Below are positions 17,395 through 26,771 of a stretch of DNA of 64,000 bases, in pieces; the stretch's first letter is position 1; each line of letters opens with the position of its first letter. The DNA lies in assembly GCF_002561455.1 (NCBI RefSeq), contig NZ_NTUP01000020.1, positions 1 through 64,000 on the forward strand, in the 5' to 3' direction. The notes beneath the pieces were generated by a model. That model saw only the letters and a list, made by a program, of their open reading frames with translations, ran no database searches and was not told the DNA's origin. Position numbers and translations under genes: made by a program. Source of the stretch: Bacillus sp. AFS015802. GTDB taxonomy: Bacteria; Bacillota; Bacilli; Bacillales; Bacillaceae_B.

Positions 17395-17568
17395 TCGTAA
17401 AATCCTTTCTCGTCATTCTCACTTTCTCATCATATTCGTTCTAAAGTAACAATGCAACAAAGAATCAGGACAGCTGTATGAGAATGCAGGGTTAATTCTT
17501 TTTTATAACGATGGTTGTGCGCACGATTGCAGTGCGATTTGCCGTTTAGTATAGTTCAAAGGCGTTCG

Positions 17569-17802
17569 CTACATCTCAGTTGTCCATTGGACGATCCGGG
17601 CACTTAAGGTTTCGGCTGTTTCTTGTGCATTCCTTTCCAATAGAGATTTCAATAATTTTGTATGGATATCCTCCTCTTCATATGTAAATGAATATGACCA
17701 TTGGATATCCGGGACAGCGACGACAAAAGACTCTTCTTTCTTATTTTCATAAATATATACTTTTTGTTCCATGCCTTCCAAAAAATTTTTTCTGATCTTC
17801 AT
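17569..17802 (-). CDS. yueH: YueH-family small protein
   Basis: 77 aa from the ATG at 17802, which has AAAGGGGAT at the right distance; the longer frame upstream lacks one. MKIRKNFLEGMEQKVYIYENKKEE followed by a hydrophobic strand (FVVAVPDIQWSYSFTYEEE) is the pattern of the Bacillus YueH family. The function is unknown. It is small, soluble, with no membrane segment, and monocistronic. Confidence 0.7.
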   Translation of the reverse strand: MKIRKNFLEGMEQKVYIYENKKEESFVVAVPDIQWSYSFTYEEEDIHTKLLKSLLERNAQETAETLSARIVQWTTEM

Positions 17803-17853
17803 TATTGTATCCCCTTTCATGAAAACGCTGTATTTGCGCATACTATGGACGAT

Positions 17854-17907
17854 GTTGTCCGTACAACTTTCGACAAATCTTGCAATTGTAGGTTGTCAGA
17901 CGTCTGA
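17854..17907. promoter_or_regulatory. Palindromes upstream of the nucleoside transporter gene
   Basis: GTTGTCCGTACAAC (17854-17867) has 5-bp inverted arms, and TCAGACGTCTGA (17896-17907) is a perfect 12-bp palindrome. Both lie between the divergent yueH-like and transporter genes and may be operators. No regulator can be named. Confidence 0.35.
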
Positions 17908-17973
17908 AAGAATTGTAAAATAAAAAACCGAAAGCATCAAGTTCATAACATACTTATCGAAGAGGTGAAAGAA

Positions 17974-19191
17974 GTGCAATATTTATGGGGTATCATGGGT
18001 ATTATCGTTGTTATGGGAATCGCATTTGCATTTTCCAAGAACAAGAAGCGGGTTAATGTCAGAACAGTCCTTGGTGGACTTGCCATACAGTTATTTTTCG
18101 CTTTTATCGTATTAAAGACGTCTTGGGGACAGGGAGCCCTTAAAGGGTTGACTGAAGTGGTGAATGCCATCATCAATTATTCCAACGAGGGGATCACGTT
18201 CCTTTTTGGAGGACTTTACACTGAGGAATCAAACATAGCGTTCATTTTTGCATTTAATGTACTTCCTGTCGTTATTTTCTTCTCAGCTTTAATTTCAGTT
18301 CTTTATTATCTTAAAATCATGCAATTTTTCATTAAGATTTTAGGCGGCGGTTTGTCGAAACTGTTGGGAACAAGGAAAGCGGAATCATTGTCTGCCGCAG
18401 CGAATATTTTTGTCGGACAAACAGAAGCACCATTAGTCGTAAGACCTTTCTTAGCGAAAATGACTGAATCTGAACTTTTCGCCGTCATGACGGGTGGATT
18501 GGCCTCCGTCGCAGGTTCTGTGCTTGTTGGATATTCTCTATTGGGCGTTCCATTGGAGTACTTGCTTGCCGCAAGCTTCATGGCTGCTCCTGCAGGTCTT
18601 GTAATGGCGAAGTTATTTGTGCCTGAAACAGATGATTCTCCTGAACCTGAAGCGTTTGAAATGGAAGCGGATTCGGAATCCGCCAATGTGATCGATGCTG
18701 CTGCTAACGGTGCAAGTGTCGGGCTGCAATTAGCTTTAAACATCGGTGCAATGCTTCTTGCATTCATTGCATTGGTTGCGTTGATTAATGGATTACTTGG
18801 ATTGGTGGGTGGATGGTTTGGATTCGACAGCCTTTCACTTCAGCTTATTCTTGGTTACGTATTTGCACCGCTTGCCTTCGCAATCGGAGTACCATGGCAT
18901 GAAGCGGTTACAGCAGGAAACTTCATTGGGCAAAAACTTGTCATTAATGAATTTGTAGCTTATTCAGCTTTCGCTCCGGAAATCGGGAACCTGTCCGATA
19001 AAACAGTTGCGATTATTTCCTTTGCATTGTGCGGATTCGCCAACCTTTCCTCACTTGGGATTTTACTTGGCGGACTAGGTAACCTTGCACCAAACCGCAG
19101 AGGAGATATTGCCCGCTTAGGATTAAGAGCAGTCGCTGCAGGTGCACTTGCTTCATTATTGAGTGCCGCCATTGCGGGTATGTTCGTATAG
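17974..19191 (+). CDS. Concentrative nucleoside transporter (NupC/CNT family)
   Basis: 405-aa inner-membrane nucleoside:cation symporter. I start it at the GTG at 17974, because AGAGGTGA is well placed there and the protein then begins [13 protein letters not shown] like the family; a GTG three codons earlier sits inside that ribosome site. CNT motifs are clear: [13 protein letters not shown] (the conserved GQxEAP substrate site), [13 protein letters not shown], and [21 protein letters not shown] in the second repeat. It probably brings in purine or pyrimidine nucleosides; which ones cannot be told. It is monocistronic. Confidence 0.92.
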   Translation: MQYLWGIMGIIVVMGIAFAFSKNKKRVNVRTVLGGLAIQLFFAFIVLKTSWGQGALKGLTEVVNAIINYSNEGITFLFGGLYTEESNIAFIFAFNVLPVVIFFSALISVLYYLKIMQFFIKILGGGLSKLLGTRKAESLSAAANIFVGQTEAPLVVRPFLAKMTESELFAVMTGGLASVAGSVLVGYSLLGVPLEYLLAASFMAAPAGLVMAKLFVPETDDSPEPEAFEMEADSESANVIDAAANGASVGLQLALNIGAMLLAFIALVALINGLLGLVGGWFGFDSLSLQLILGYVFAPLAFAIGVPWHEAVTAGNFIGQKLVINEFVAYSAFAPEIGNLSDKTVAIISFALCGFANLSSLGILLGGLGNLAPNRRGDIARLGLRAVAAGALASLLSAAIAGMFV

Positions 19192-19200
19192 TACAAGTAT

Positions 19201-19242
19201 AAAAAAGAAGCCATCCGTCTAGTCAGCGGATGGCTTCTTTTT
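19201..19242. terminator. Bidirectional terminator between the CNT and GGDEF genes
   Basis: GAAGCCATCCG and CGGATGGCTTC form an 11-bp stem with A- and T-tracts on either side. The stop codon of the GGDEF gene lies inside it. Confidence 0.9.
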
Positions 19243-20314
19243 CGTAATGGCTTTGGGCTGCCCCGGGTACGAACAACCTGTCATCTGCCAGACAAGTCCT
19301 TCTCTTGCCCGATTTTTTGGCCACATAAAGCCTTTGGTCTGCAAGGGCGATCAACTTCTCCGGTTCAATGGTTTCTCCGGAATGAGACTGCCCGAAGCTC
19401 ATGGAAATGGACATAGGCTCCAATGTGTACAACTGATCGTATAATTCATGAAGGAACGCTTGGATGATGCGATCATCCATATGGGGCAATATAAAGACAA
19501 ATTCCTCTCCGCCATACCTGAACGCCTGTCCATTGTATGCTTCTGCTTGGCAACGAAAGACTTCCCCTGTCTTCCGGATGACGTCATCCCCCGTCAAATG
19601 ACCGTACACATCGTTCACTTTTTTAAAGTCATCTATATCCCCAAGAAGGAGTGTAAAGGATTCGTTTTCTTCCAATTTGCGTCTGAATCTTTCCTGGAAG
19701 GAACGATGATTAAATAAGCCTGATAAATAGTCTTTGTGGGCCAGATGGTGATAGGCTTCTTTTTGGACATAATGAGCACGCTCTCTCAGCATGATCAACG
19801 CCCCGAACAAACCAATGATCCATAAAAAGAACAGGTTGGATGTCAGAGTGAAATAATGGTGAAATGCAGTAAGATCGACTGTTACCAACCCCATCACAGC
19901 GTAGGTGACACTAAATACAGACAGGGAGATGAGGGCACCCTTCGTCCTCCAATAAATCGTAGCATGCATCACGAATAAAATGGATATCGGATAAAGGGGG
20001 CTGTGAATCCCTTCTGATAAGAACATCAGCCAGATCAGTGCCAGAAAATCAAAGACAATCCCCGCTTTCAGGATGAATTGGAGGCTTCGCTTGTCCTCCC
20101 TTGCCCTAATCAAGGCGATTTGGGTCACCAGCATATAAAGGATCCCGGATCCCAATAAATAAGGAAAGACCGTATTGTTGGTGGTGATATTTTCTGAAAA
20201 GGGAGGTATGTAAAATATGAGCGTGGCGATCAGGACAAACAGCCATCTCAAGGTGGAAAATAATTTTTCCGTTTCATAATCATTTAAATACAACGAAAAC
20301 TTCATCAGCGTCAT
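19223..20314 (-). CDS. Membrane-bound GGDEF diguanylate cyclase
   Basis: About 363 aa from the ATG at 20314 (GAGAG upstream; an ATG three codons on is equally possible). The N-terminal half has five or six membrane helices (about 20-170). The C-terminal half is a GGDEF domain with LLGDIDDFKKVNDVYGHLTGD and the active-site RYGGEEF. The residues five places before GGEEF are not RxxD, so the product-inhibition I-site is missing. It is expected to make c-di-GMP at the membrane. The first 26 codons of the longer open frame have no ribosome site and are unlikely to be translated. Confidence 0.88.
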   Translation of the reverse strand: MTLMKFSLYLNDYETEKLFSTLRWLFVLIATLIFYIPPFSENITTNNTVFPYLLGSGILYMLVTQIALIRAREDKRSLQFILKAGIVFDFLALIWLMFLSEGIHSPLYPISILFVMHATIYWRTKGALISLSVFSVTYAVMGLVTVDLTAFHHYFTLTSNLFFLWIIGLFGALIMLRERAHYVQKEAYHHLAHKDYLSGLFNHRSFQERFRRKLEENESFTLLLGDIDDFKKVNDVYGHLTGDDVIRKTGEVFRCQAEAYNGQAFRYGGEEFVFILPHMDDRIIQAFLHELYDQLYTLEPMSISMSFGQSHSGETIEPEKLIALADQRLYVAKKSGKRRTCLADDRLFVPGAAQSHYEKEAIR

Positions 20315-20376
20315 TCTCTCATCTTTAATATATAGTTTAAATTTACCAAAGATTGTGAATTCCGTCCATCTCAATA

Positions 20377-20412
20377 TAAAAAAACAGGCCAATCTATTTC
20401 ATATTGGCCTGT
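20377..20412 (-). terminator. Terminator after the MurE-type gene
   Basis: ACAGGCCAAT (20384-20393) pairs with ATTGGCCTGT (20403-20412). On the minus strand a run of seven U residues follows. Confidence 0.9.
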
Positions 20413-20430
20413 TCCTTTCCTCCGCAAGGG

Positions 20431-21906
20431 TCAATCGGTTATTCCGTATTTCAGTCTGCTTTCTTCCTCAGCAATTTGTTTATCGCTGTGAGGATATTTC
20501 GTATTTTCGATAATTTGGTAATCCTCATGCCCTTTCCCTGCGAAGATGATGATGTCTCCCGGTTCACTAACCTCGATGGCATGCTTAACGGCTTCCTCAC
20601 GATCCCCGATCAGGGCATATTGTTGGTGCTGCATCCCTTTTTCAAGATCGTGCAGGATACTATCATATTCTTCATACCTTGGATCATCCGTAGTTAAGAT
20701 GACGTAGTCTGCTAACGATGCTTTTTCAGCCATGGTCGGACGTTTTGTCTTATCACGGTTCCCACCCGTGCCGACGAGGAAGATAATTTTGTTCTCCTTG
20801 AACGGCAGGACGGATTGAATGGCATTCTCGATGGCATCAGGTGTGTGGGCGTAATCGATGTAAACGGAAAGTGGTGCCTTCATTTCAACTTTTTCCATTC
20901 GCCCATTCACTGGAGGGAGATCATGGACAATCTCCACCAGTTTGGATATTTCCATCCCTTTTGCGTACAGGCATGCCATGGCAGTCAGTACGTTATAGAC
21001 GTTGAATTTCCCTAAGAGCTTCATCTCCACATCAAAGGTCCCTTCCGGAGAAATCAATGTGAATTTTGTTAAATCATTGAAATATTCTATATCCACAGCC
21101 TTGAAGTCGGCGTTTGCATCAAGTCCGAAACTGATGACTTCATGGGGAGTCATGTAGCTGTAACGGTCATACCATTCGTCATCTGCATTCAGGACGACAT
21201 ACTTCGGATTTTGAAGGTCTTGACCCAGTTGGGAGAATAAAAGACCTTTGGCATATCCGTAGTGTTCCATCGTTCCGTGGTAATCCAAATGGTCATGACT
21301 CAGGTTCGTAAAGGCCACCACATCGAAGTCGATCCCCCATAACCTTCCAAGCGCCAACCCGTGGGAAGATACTTCAAGGGTGAAGTTTTCAATATTACGA
21401 TCCAATGCTTGTTGCATCATCTGTTGATTCGTTAAATTATCGCACGTCGTATTTTCACTTGGAAGCATCTCCCCATCCAGGTTAAAACCGATGGTACCGG
21501 ATAAGGCAGAACTCTGATCGAAACGTTTAAGGATCGAATGGATCAGGTTACTGACCGTGGTCTTTCCGTTTGTACCAGTGACACCAAAAACGGTTAGCTT
21601 CTGTGAAGGATAGTCGTAATACTTATTCGATAATTGAGCCAACGCCTTGAACGTGTCTTTTACTACAACCAATGCCGCTTTGCTTAAATCAATATCCAGC
21701 TGTTTTTCCGCTACGATTAATGTAGCGCCTTTATCAACGGCCATGGCAGCAAAGTCATGCCCATCCACTGTATATCCTCTTGTGCACACAAACACGGTGC
21801 CTTCGGTGACTTTTCTTGAATCTACATGGATGTCGTTTATTTCAGAAGGCAGTTCACCGTAAATGGTTTTTAATTTAATGCATTCTAACAGGTTATATGT
21901 ATTCAT
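20431..21906 (-). CDS. MurE-type UDP-MurNAc-tripeptide synthetase, isolated from any mur cluster
   Basis: 491-aa Mur ligase: N-terminal UDP-binding domain (about 1-95), ATP-binding P-loop GVTGTNGKTT (about 108-117), and a C-terminal domain with GGNRDKTKRP. MurE proteins add the third stem-peptide residue to UDP-MurNAc-L-Ala-D-Glu. In meso-diaminopimelate enzymes the specificity motif is DNPR; here it reads DDPR, with the Arg kept and the Asn changed to Asp. The usual TTPE segment reads TTCDN. GAGGTATACGA precedes the ATG. It stands alone, far from a dcw cluster, so it is probably a second, divergent copy acting in sporulation or another special role. Whether a standard murE exists elsewhere cannot be seen here. 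Confidence 0.82.
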   Translation of the reverse strand: MNTYNLLECIKLKTIYGELPSEINDIHVDSRKVTEGTVFVCTRGYTVDGHDFAAMAVDKGATLIVAEKQLDIDLSKAALVVVKDTFKALAQLSNKYYDYPSQKLTVFGVTGTNGKTTVSNLIHSILKRFDQSSALSGTIGFNLDGEMLPSENTTCDNLTNQQMMQQALDRNIENFTLEVSSHGLALGRLWGIDFDVVAFTNLSHDHLDYHGTMEHYGYAKGLLFSQLGQDLQNPKYVVLNADDEWYDRYSYMTPHEVISFGLDANADFKAVDIEYFNDLTKFTLISPEGTFDVEMKLLGKFNVYNVLTAMACLYAKGMEISKLVEIVHDLPPVNGRMEKVEMKAPLSVYIDYAHTPDAIENAIQSVLPFKENKIIFLVGTGGNRDKTKRPTMAEKASLADYVILTTDDPRYEEYDSILHDLEKGMQHQQYALIGDREEAVKHAIEVSEPGDIIIFAGKGHEDYQIIENTKYPHSDKQIAEEESRLKYGITD

Positions 21907-22043
21907 TCGTATACCTCATTTTAATTAATAATGTCTCTATTTTATCTTATCATCTTACGTTTGATAAGAGAAATACCTCCTAAACTTCAGAACAACTTTT
22001 CTCACATAAAGGTCACCATACCCGTACACACTATGATTGAAAC

Positions 22044-22081
22044 AAAAAAAGCTTCCATCACCCGTAAAGGGATGATGGAAG
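22044..22081 (-). terminator. Terminator after the M42 peptidase gene
   Basis: CTTCCATCA (22052-22060) and TGATGGAAG (22073-22081) form a 9-bp stem, followed by a U-run on the minus strand. Confidence 0.88.
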
Positions 22082-22089
22082 GCTGCTGA

Positions 22090-23145
22090 TCATTCAGTGA
22101 CCATCTTTGATTGTACATAATGCCACAGCAATGTTTCTGTATGAAGAATCGAAGACTCATGTGTCCGCTCATATGCGTGAGAGGCATCGATCCCTGCGCC
22201 AATCAATCCATGGACAATATCAAACCCTGCCCGAATGGCCGCAGATGCATCCGAACCATAATAGGGATAAATATCGACCTTATAGTCTATGCCATTCTCT
22301 TCAGCCAATGAGACTAAATGTTTGCGCAGTCCGTAGTGATAAGGTCCGCTTGAGTCCTTCGCGCAAATGGATACGGTATACTCATCCGTTGATTGGCCGT
22401 CACCGATTGCCCCCATGTCCACCGCCAGGTATTCAATCGTTTCATCAGGGATATTCGAATTCCCCCCGTAACCGATTTCTTCATTATTCGAAATCAGGAA
22501 ATGGGTTGTGTATGGAAGCGTTATTCCTTCAGAGTGTATATGGCGAATTAACTGAAGAAGCATTCCTACACTTGCTTTATCGTCCAGGTGACGGGATTTA
22601 ATGAACCCGCTTTCTGTTATTTCAGCACGGGGATCGAACGATACGAAATCCCCCACCTCGATGCCGAGCTCCCTTACTTCCTTTGCGTTCCGTACTTTTT
22701 CATCAATTCGGACTTCAATATTCGTTTCATCCCGCTTCGCTTCACCTGCATTTTTGTATACATGAACAGATGTTTGATGCATGAGGATGGTTCCCTTATA
22801 CGTTTTGCCCGAAGAGGTCTCAATCTGGCAATACTCCCCTTCTACGGCATTCCATCTGAAACCGCCGATCATGGATAAACGCAACCGGCCATCACTCTTG
22901 ATTTCCTTGACCATGGCACCAAGTGCATCGACATGTGCCGTCAGCATGCGGTGTCTCCCTTTGTCTTCACCCGGCAGGCTGATAATGAGGGCACCCTTTC
23001 GATTCCTTCTCATCTCCACCCCTAAATCCGAGAGATATTCCTCTACAAACCGCATGATTGTATTCGTGTTTCCTGACGGGCTTGGGATTTCCACAAGCTC
23101 CTTTATCAATTGCATCGTCTTCTTCGTATCTGGATATGTATTCAT
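22090..23145 (-). CDS. M42-family metallo-aminopeptidase
   Basis: 351-aa cytosolic dinuclear-metal aminopeptidase. Likely metal ligands and catalytic residues are H71 and D73 (HVDALG), D188 (RHLDDKAS), E222/E223 (NNEEIGYGG), D243 (VDMGA) and a C-terminal His near 329 (GIDASHAYERTH). The length and motif order match the glutamyl aminopeptidase/endoglucanase-like M42 enzymes of Bacillus, which form large multimeric particles that trim peptides. AGGGAGG precedes the ATG. It is monocistronic with its own terminator. Confidence 0.92.
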   Translation of the reverse strand: MNTYPDTKKTMQLIKELVEIPSPSGNTNTIMRFVEEYLSDLGVEMRRNRKGALIISLPGEDKGRHRMLTAHVDALGAMVKEIKSDGRLRLSMIGGFRWNAVEGEYCQIETSSGKTYKGTILMHQTSVHVYKNAGEAKRDETNIEVRIDEKVRNAKEVRELGIEVGDFVSFDPRAEITESGFIKSRHLDDKASVGMLLQLIRHIHSEGITLPYTTHFLISNNEEIGYGGNSNIPDETIEYLAVDMGAIGDGQSTDEYTVSICAKDSSGPYHYGLRKHLVSLAEENGIDYKVDIYPYYGSDASAAIRAGFDIVHGLIGAGIDASHAYERTHESSILHTETLLWHYVQSKMVTE

Positions 23146-23202
23146 CTGACTCCCTCCCTTCTCGTATTATACCTTCATTTGCGAGACGACTACAAATGCT
23201 AT

Positions 23203-23451
23203 TCACCGAATATTCCATCGAATATCCCGGCGGCGCTTCGAAGATTCCCTTTCGAATTTCTTTCGTTTTCCTTTGTTGAAGGGGTGAAGGAAACCACATT
23301 CATCACAGCTGTACATGACCACATCACCACCCACTTTTCTTCCAGTCAGGTGCATCCACTTTGTTTCACCATATTCTTCCCTCATAAATAATTGATTTTC
23401 CGTTAACGATTCATGACCGCAATATAAACATCCTTTAAACAAATTCTCCAC
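23203..23451 (-). CDS. Small zinc-ribbon-like protein, unknown function
   Basis: 82 aa starting at a GTG with AAGGGG just upstream. CLYCGH (9-14) and CDECGF (49-54) are two CxxC knuckles that should bind zinc. The C-terminus is strongly basic (KGKRKKFERESSKRRRDIRW), suggesting nucleic acid contact. I do not recognise the family. It could be a small regulator or a ribosome- or RNA-associated protein. Confidence 0.6.
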   Translation of the reverse strand: MENLFKGCLYCGHESLTENQLFMREEYGETKWMHLTGRKVGGDVVMYSCDECGFLHPFNKGKRKKFERESSKRRRDIRWNIR

Positions 23452-23470
23452 CGCCCCTTTTTGTACATGC

Positions 23471-23510
23471 CTATGAAAAGATCGGGAATACTATGAAAGG
23501 ATTTGGAAAA
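23471..23510. repeat. Tandem 20-bp imperfect repeat upstream of the POT transporter gene
   Basis: Two adjacent 20-nt units (23471-23490 and 23491-23510) both begin CTATGAAA and share 16 of 20 positions. The spacing of two helical turns suggests a regulator-binding site for the downstream gene. Confidence 0.5.
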
Positions 23511-23575
23511 AAGTTTACTGATCCCCTTTTCTGCTTTAGATCATTACAGCCCATTACATTAGTAGGAGTGATAGA

Positions 23576-24967
23576 GTGAACTCATCAACGCTAGACAGTT
23601 TACCTCAGGGCAAGAAACACCCTAAGGGTTTATACCTGTTATTCTTCACCGAGTTGTGGGAACGGTATAGCTACTATGGTATGAGGGCCTTACTCGTCCT
23701 TTATTTGACAACCGCTTTCGTGAGCGGAGGATTGGGAGTCGATCCCGCGAAGGCCTTATCCATTTATGGAATTTATACGGGAAGTGTCTACTTCACCCCT
23801 ATTTTAGGGGGATGGCTGACGGATCGCTATATCGGTTTGAGGAAGGCGATCACCATCGGGGGAATCACCATGGCATGCGGGGACTTCACCATCTTCCTGA
23901 CCCACTCCCAGATCGGCTTATATGCGGGACTCGCCCTGCTCGTCCTTGGGAATGGATTTTTCAAACCGAATATTTCCACACTCGTAGGAGAGCTCTACCC
24001 ACGGAACGACAAGCGTAAAGATGCAGCCTTTACCATTTTCTATATGGGGATTAATCTTGGAGCATTATTCGCACCACTCATTGCAGGATTTCTTGCAGAA
24101 GACCTGTTTCTTACCACCATGTCGGATGGAACGATGCACTATGGCTTTAAATGGGCATTTCTTGCATCCTCTATTGGAATGATCACAGGACAGATCATCT
24201 TTAGTACATTGAATAATAAATATCTTGGGGACGTTGGGTTGAAGCCGAATAAGATTTTGGCAGAAGAAGCGAATGAAGACCGGAATGTTCCTTTGACGAA
24301 GAAGGAAAAGCAGCGTACCACGGCCATCCTTATCCTTGCTTGCTTTGTTGTATTTTTCTGGGCAGGGTTTGAACAGGCCGGAAGCTCATTCACTCTCTAT
24401 ACCAAGAACTTCATCGATCGTGAAGTGTTCGGCTATACGATTCCCGTTGCATGGTTTCAATCCGTCAACCCTTTATTCATCGTGATCCTGGCCCCGATCC
24501 TGTCAGGTGTCTGGTTACGGCTTTCACGCTCGAAAAGGGGTGACTTGAATATGACGACAAAGATGGGAATCGGGATGATCCTCCTGGGTCTCGGCTTCAT
24601 GGTCCTCATTCCGGCTGTCATTCAAACGGGATCCGATGAACAAAATATCACAGTCAAAGCGAACCTTTTGTTTATCGTCTTTACGTATCTGCTTCATACA
24701 CTCGGAGAACTATTCCTTTCACCTGTAGGCTTGTCTCTCGTCAGTAAAGTAGCTCCCGTAAAAATTGCTTCTCTCCTAATGGGCGTTTGGATGGCTGCCA
24801 TTGGCGTGGCAAGCTTACTTGCAGGGCAATTGGCTTCCCTTACCGCCACACTGGGATATTTAGAAATTTTCGCCGTCATTGGCGCTGCAGCCATCATACT
24901 GGGGTTCATTCTTCTGACCATTTCAAAGAAGCTCGTGGTCATGATGAAAGAAGAGAACCGTGTATAA
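23576..24967 (+). CDS. POT/PTR-family proton-coupled oligopeptide transporter (DtpT-like)
   Basis: 463 aa, about 14 membrane helices. The family signature at the N-terminus is intact: FFTELWERYSYYGMRALLVLYL, including the ExxERFxYY-type motif in which W-E-R-Y-S-Y-Y is seen. GNGFFKPNISTLVGELY and the following FYMGINLGALFAP are the second PTR2 signature. It imports di- and tripeptides with protons. Translation starts at GTG with TAGGAGTG at good spacing. It is monocistronic, with a tandem 20-bp repeat in its upstream region. Confidence 0.93.
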   Translation: MNSSTLDSLPQGKKHPKGLYLLFFTELWERYSYYGMRALLVLYLTTAFVSGGLGVDPAKALSIYGIYTGSVYFTPILGGWLTDRYIGLRKAITIGGITMACGDFTIFLTHSQIGLYAGLALLVLGNGFFKPNISTLVGELYPRNDKRKDAAFTIFYMGINLGALFAPLIAGFLAEDLFLTTMSDGTMHYGFKWAFLASSIGMITGQIIFSTLNNKYLGDVGLKPNKILAEEANEDRNVPLTKKEKQRTTAILILACFVVFFWAGFEQAGSSFTLYTKNFIDREVFGYTIPVAWFQSVNPLFIVILAPILSGVWLRLSRSKRGDLNMTTKMGIGMILLGLGFMVLIPAVIQTGSDEQNITVKANLLFIVFTYLLHTLGELFLSPVGLSLVSKVAPVKIASLLMGVWMAAIGVASLLAGQLASLTATLGYLEIFAVIGAAAIILGFILLTISKKLVVMMKEENRV

Positions 24968-24988
24968 CGTTCCCTTAATATCAAACAA

Positions 24989-25017
24989 AAATCGCTTGGC
25001 ACAAAGCCAAGCGATTT
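24989..25017. terminator. Bidirectional terminator between the POT and YihY genes
   Basis: AAATCGCTTGGC (24989-25000) and GCCAAGCGATTT (25006-25017) form a 12-bp perfect stem. Confidence 0.9.
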
Positions 25018-25830
25018 CTATTTCAACGTTTTCTCCGCTACGCTTCCGTTCAACAATCCACCGATCAATAGGATCGTGGAGGATATATAAAACCAGACTA
25101 CCAATGTAATGACACTTCCAAGCTGACCATAAAATTGGGAATAGTCGTTCAGTTTCACATATGTACCGTAAACCCAAGAGACCCCTTGCCATCCAAATGT
25201 AGCAATCAGTGCACCTGGAATGACATGAAGAAGCGATATGCGCTTACTTGGAACAACCATATAAAGGAAAACAAAAAGAATGAACATAAAGATGGAACTC
25301 AATCCCCACTTCCCGATCACCCAGATTTGACTCCACTCCCCGTTAATTTTCCCCTCGGTAAATCGCGCATGACGTATATACTCCTCAACGACAGGGACGA
25401 TAAGGGAAAATGAAATAAGGACCATAAAGCCGACGGTCAGCAAGAGATCATACAGCAATGCGATTAAAAAGGGTTTCTTCCTTTCAATTTTATATGCAAG
25501 ATTTAACGAACGCACCATTGATTGAACAGCCATTGATGAAAGCCATAAGGTAAAGAAAATAGAAATGGATAAGACATCTCCCCTTTGGTCATAAAGAATA
25601 CGTTCTATATTACTTTGAATAATGGCGTAAGATTTATCAGGTGCAAAAGGTTTAATAAGAAGGAGTACGTTTGTTTCTGAGATGGGGAGATAACTGATCA
25701 GTGAGAATACAAATAGTAAAAATGGAAAAATCGATAATAACAGATAGTAGGCCAATTGTGCAGCATGATCAAAGAATCGCTCCTGAAAAAATCGAACCGT
25801 CACCATCTTTGAGTGATGTAAGATATTCAT
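25018..25830 (-). CDS. YihY/BrkB-family membrane protein
   Basis: 270 aa with six membrane helices. Family motifs are DHAAQLAYYLLLSIFPFLLF near the N-terminus and YGQLGSVITLVVWFYISSTILLIGG near the C-terminus. Once annotated as ribonuclease BN, this family is now regarded as membrane proteins of unclear role. AGGAGACTAAACCC precedes the ATG. No operon partners are present. Confidence 0.88.
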   Translation of the reverse strand: MNILHHSKMVTVRFFQERFFDHAAQLAYYLLLSIFPFLLFVFSLISYLPISETNVLLLIKPFAPDKSYAIIQSNIERILYDQRGDVLSISIFFTLWLSSMAVQSMVRSLNLAYKIERKKPFLIALLYDLLLTVGFMVLISFSLIVPVVEEYIRHARFTEGKINGEWSQIWVIGKWGLSSIFMFILFVFLYMVVPSKRISLLHVIPGALIATFGWQGVSWVYGTYVKLNDYSQFYGQLGSVITLVVWFYISSTILLIGGLLNGSVAEKTLK

Positions 25831-25983
25831 GGGTTTAGTCTCCTAATTAGGAAAAGATACTGTTATTTTCCCCTTTCAAGGACGATTCAATCCCTTTTCA
25901 ACCGCTTTGTATCATTCGTTTTCAATCCGGGATTCTTCCTGCCGACAAAGAGCAAGTGTAATAAAGAGAATCGCTCCCCTTCC

Positions 25984-26559
25984 TCAACCCTGGTCAGCTA
26001 TACCATCATGTCTATCCCCAACTTTCCACTCCCCTTCCAATATTCCATAAAGCAGTGAATCTCTCCATCCATCATTCAACTTCATATGATGACGTATCCT
26101 CCCCTCCAGAGTCATCCCGACCTTTACTAATACTCTTTCGGAAGGGATGTTTTGAGGATTACAGGTTGCTGAAATCTTATGAAGATTCAACTCAGAGAAT
26201 CCCTTATCGATCAATGCCCCAGCTACAAGTGTCCCTAAGCCCTTCCCCCAATAGTCTGGATGGAGAATATAGCCGATCTCCCCTCTGCGATGAGCAAAGC
26301 TTTTGATGATGAGTTCTCCCGCACCAATCACTTTATTCACCCCCTCATCGACTAAAGCATGAACGTACCTCGTTTGAGGAATTACCTTTTCTTGGTTTAG
26401 GACATCCTCGACATAAGCGAGCGTGTCCCTTTCCGTATTCGGTCCCCAGGACTGATATCTGGAAACCACTTCTTGTGATGCATAATCATGAACAGACTTC
26501 CAATCCTCTTTCTTTAAACTCCGGAAATACAATTCGGAAGCAAGATACAACCTTTCCAT
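25984..26559 (-). CDS. GNAT-family N-acetyltransferase (RimJ/RimL type)
   Basis: 191 aa from the ATG at 26559, which has GAGGTGA 5 nt upstream; the longer frame begins without one. It shows the acetyltransf_3 pattern: LYFRSLKKEDWKSVHDYAS at the start, GEIGYILHPDYWGKGLGT (acetyl-CoA-binding motif A) and ATCNPQNIPSERVLVKVGM (motif B). It probably acetylates a protein N-terminus or small amine. The acceptor is unknown. Confidence 0.85.
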   Translation of the reverse strand: MERLYLASELYFRSLKKEDWKSVHDYASQEVVSRYQSWGPNTERDTLAYVEDVLNQEKVIPQTRYVHALVDEGVNKVIGAGELIIKSFAHRRGEIGYILHPDYWGKGLGTLVAGALIDKGFSELNLHKISATCNPQNIPSERVLVKVGMTLEGRIRHHMKLNDGWRDSLLYGILEGEWKVGDRHDGIADQG

Positions 26560-26771
26560 ATCATTCACCTCATCCGTTTTTTTAAATTGCACTAATATTA
26601 ACATGATTTTCTAGATATCGAACGATTTTATTTAAAAAAATGTTCTTCCCCCTGCAAAAATTGGCAGACTGAAGATGGATGAAGGATTTCATCCCTTCTT
26701 TCAAGAAATACATATCGGGGACCATATTTTACAGCTCTGTATGTAGCAGACGAAAGAAAGGGAGAATTCTA

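Noticed and set aside
18306-18767. 153-codon minus-strand frame
   Set aside because: Antisense to the nucleoside transporter; no ribosome site and shadow-like composition.
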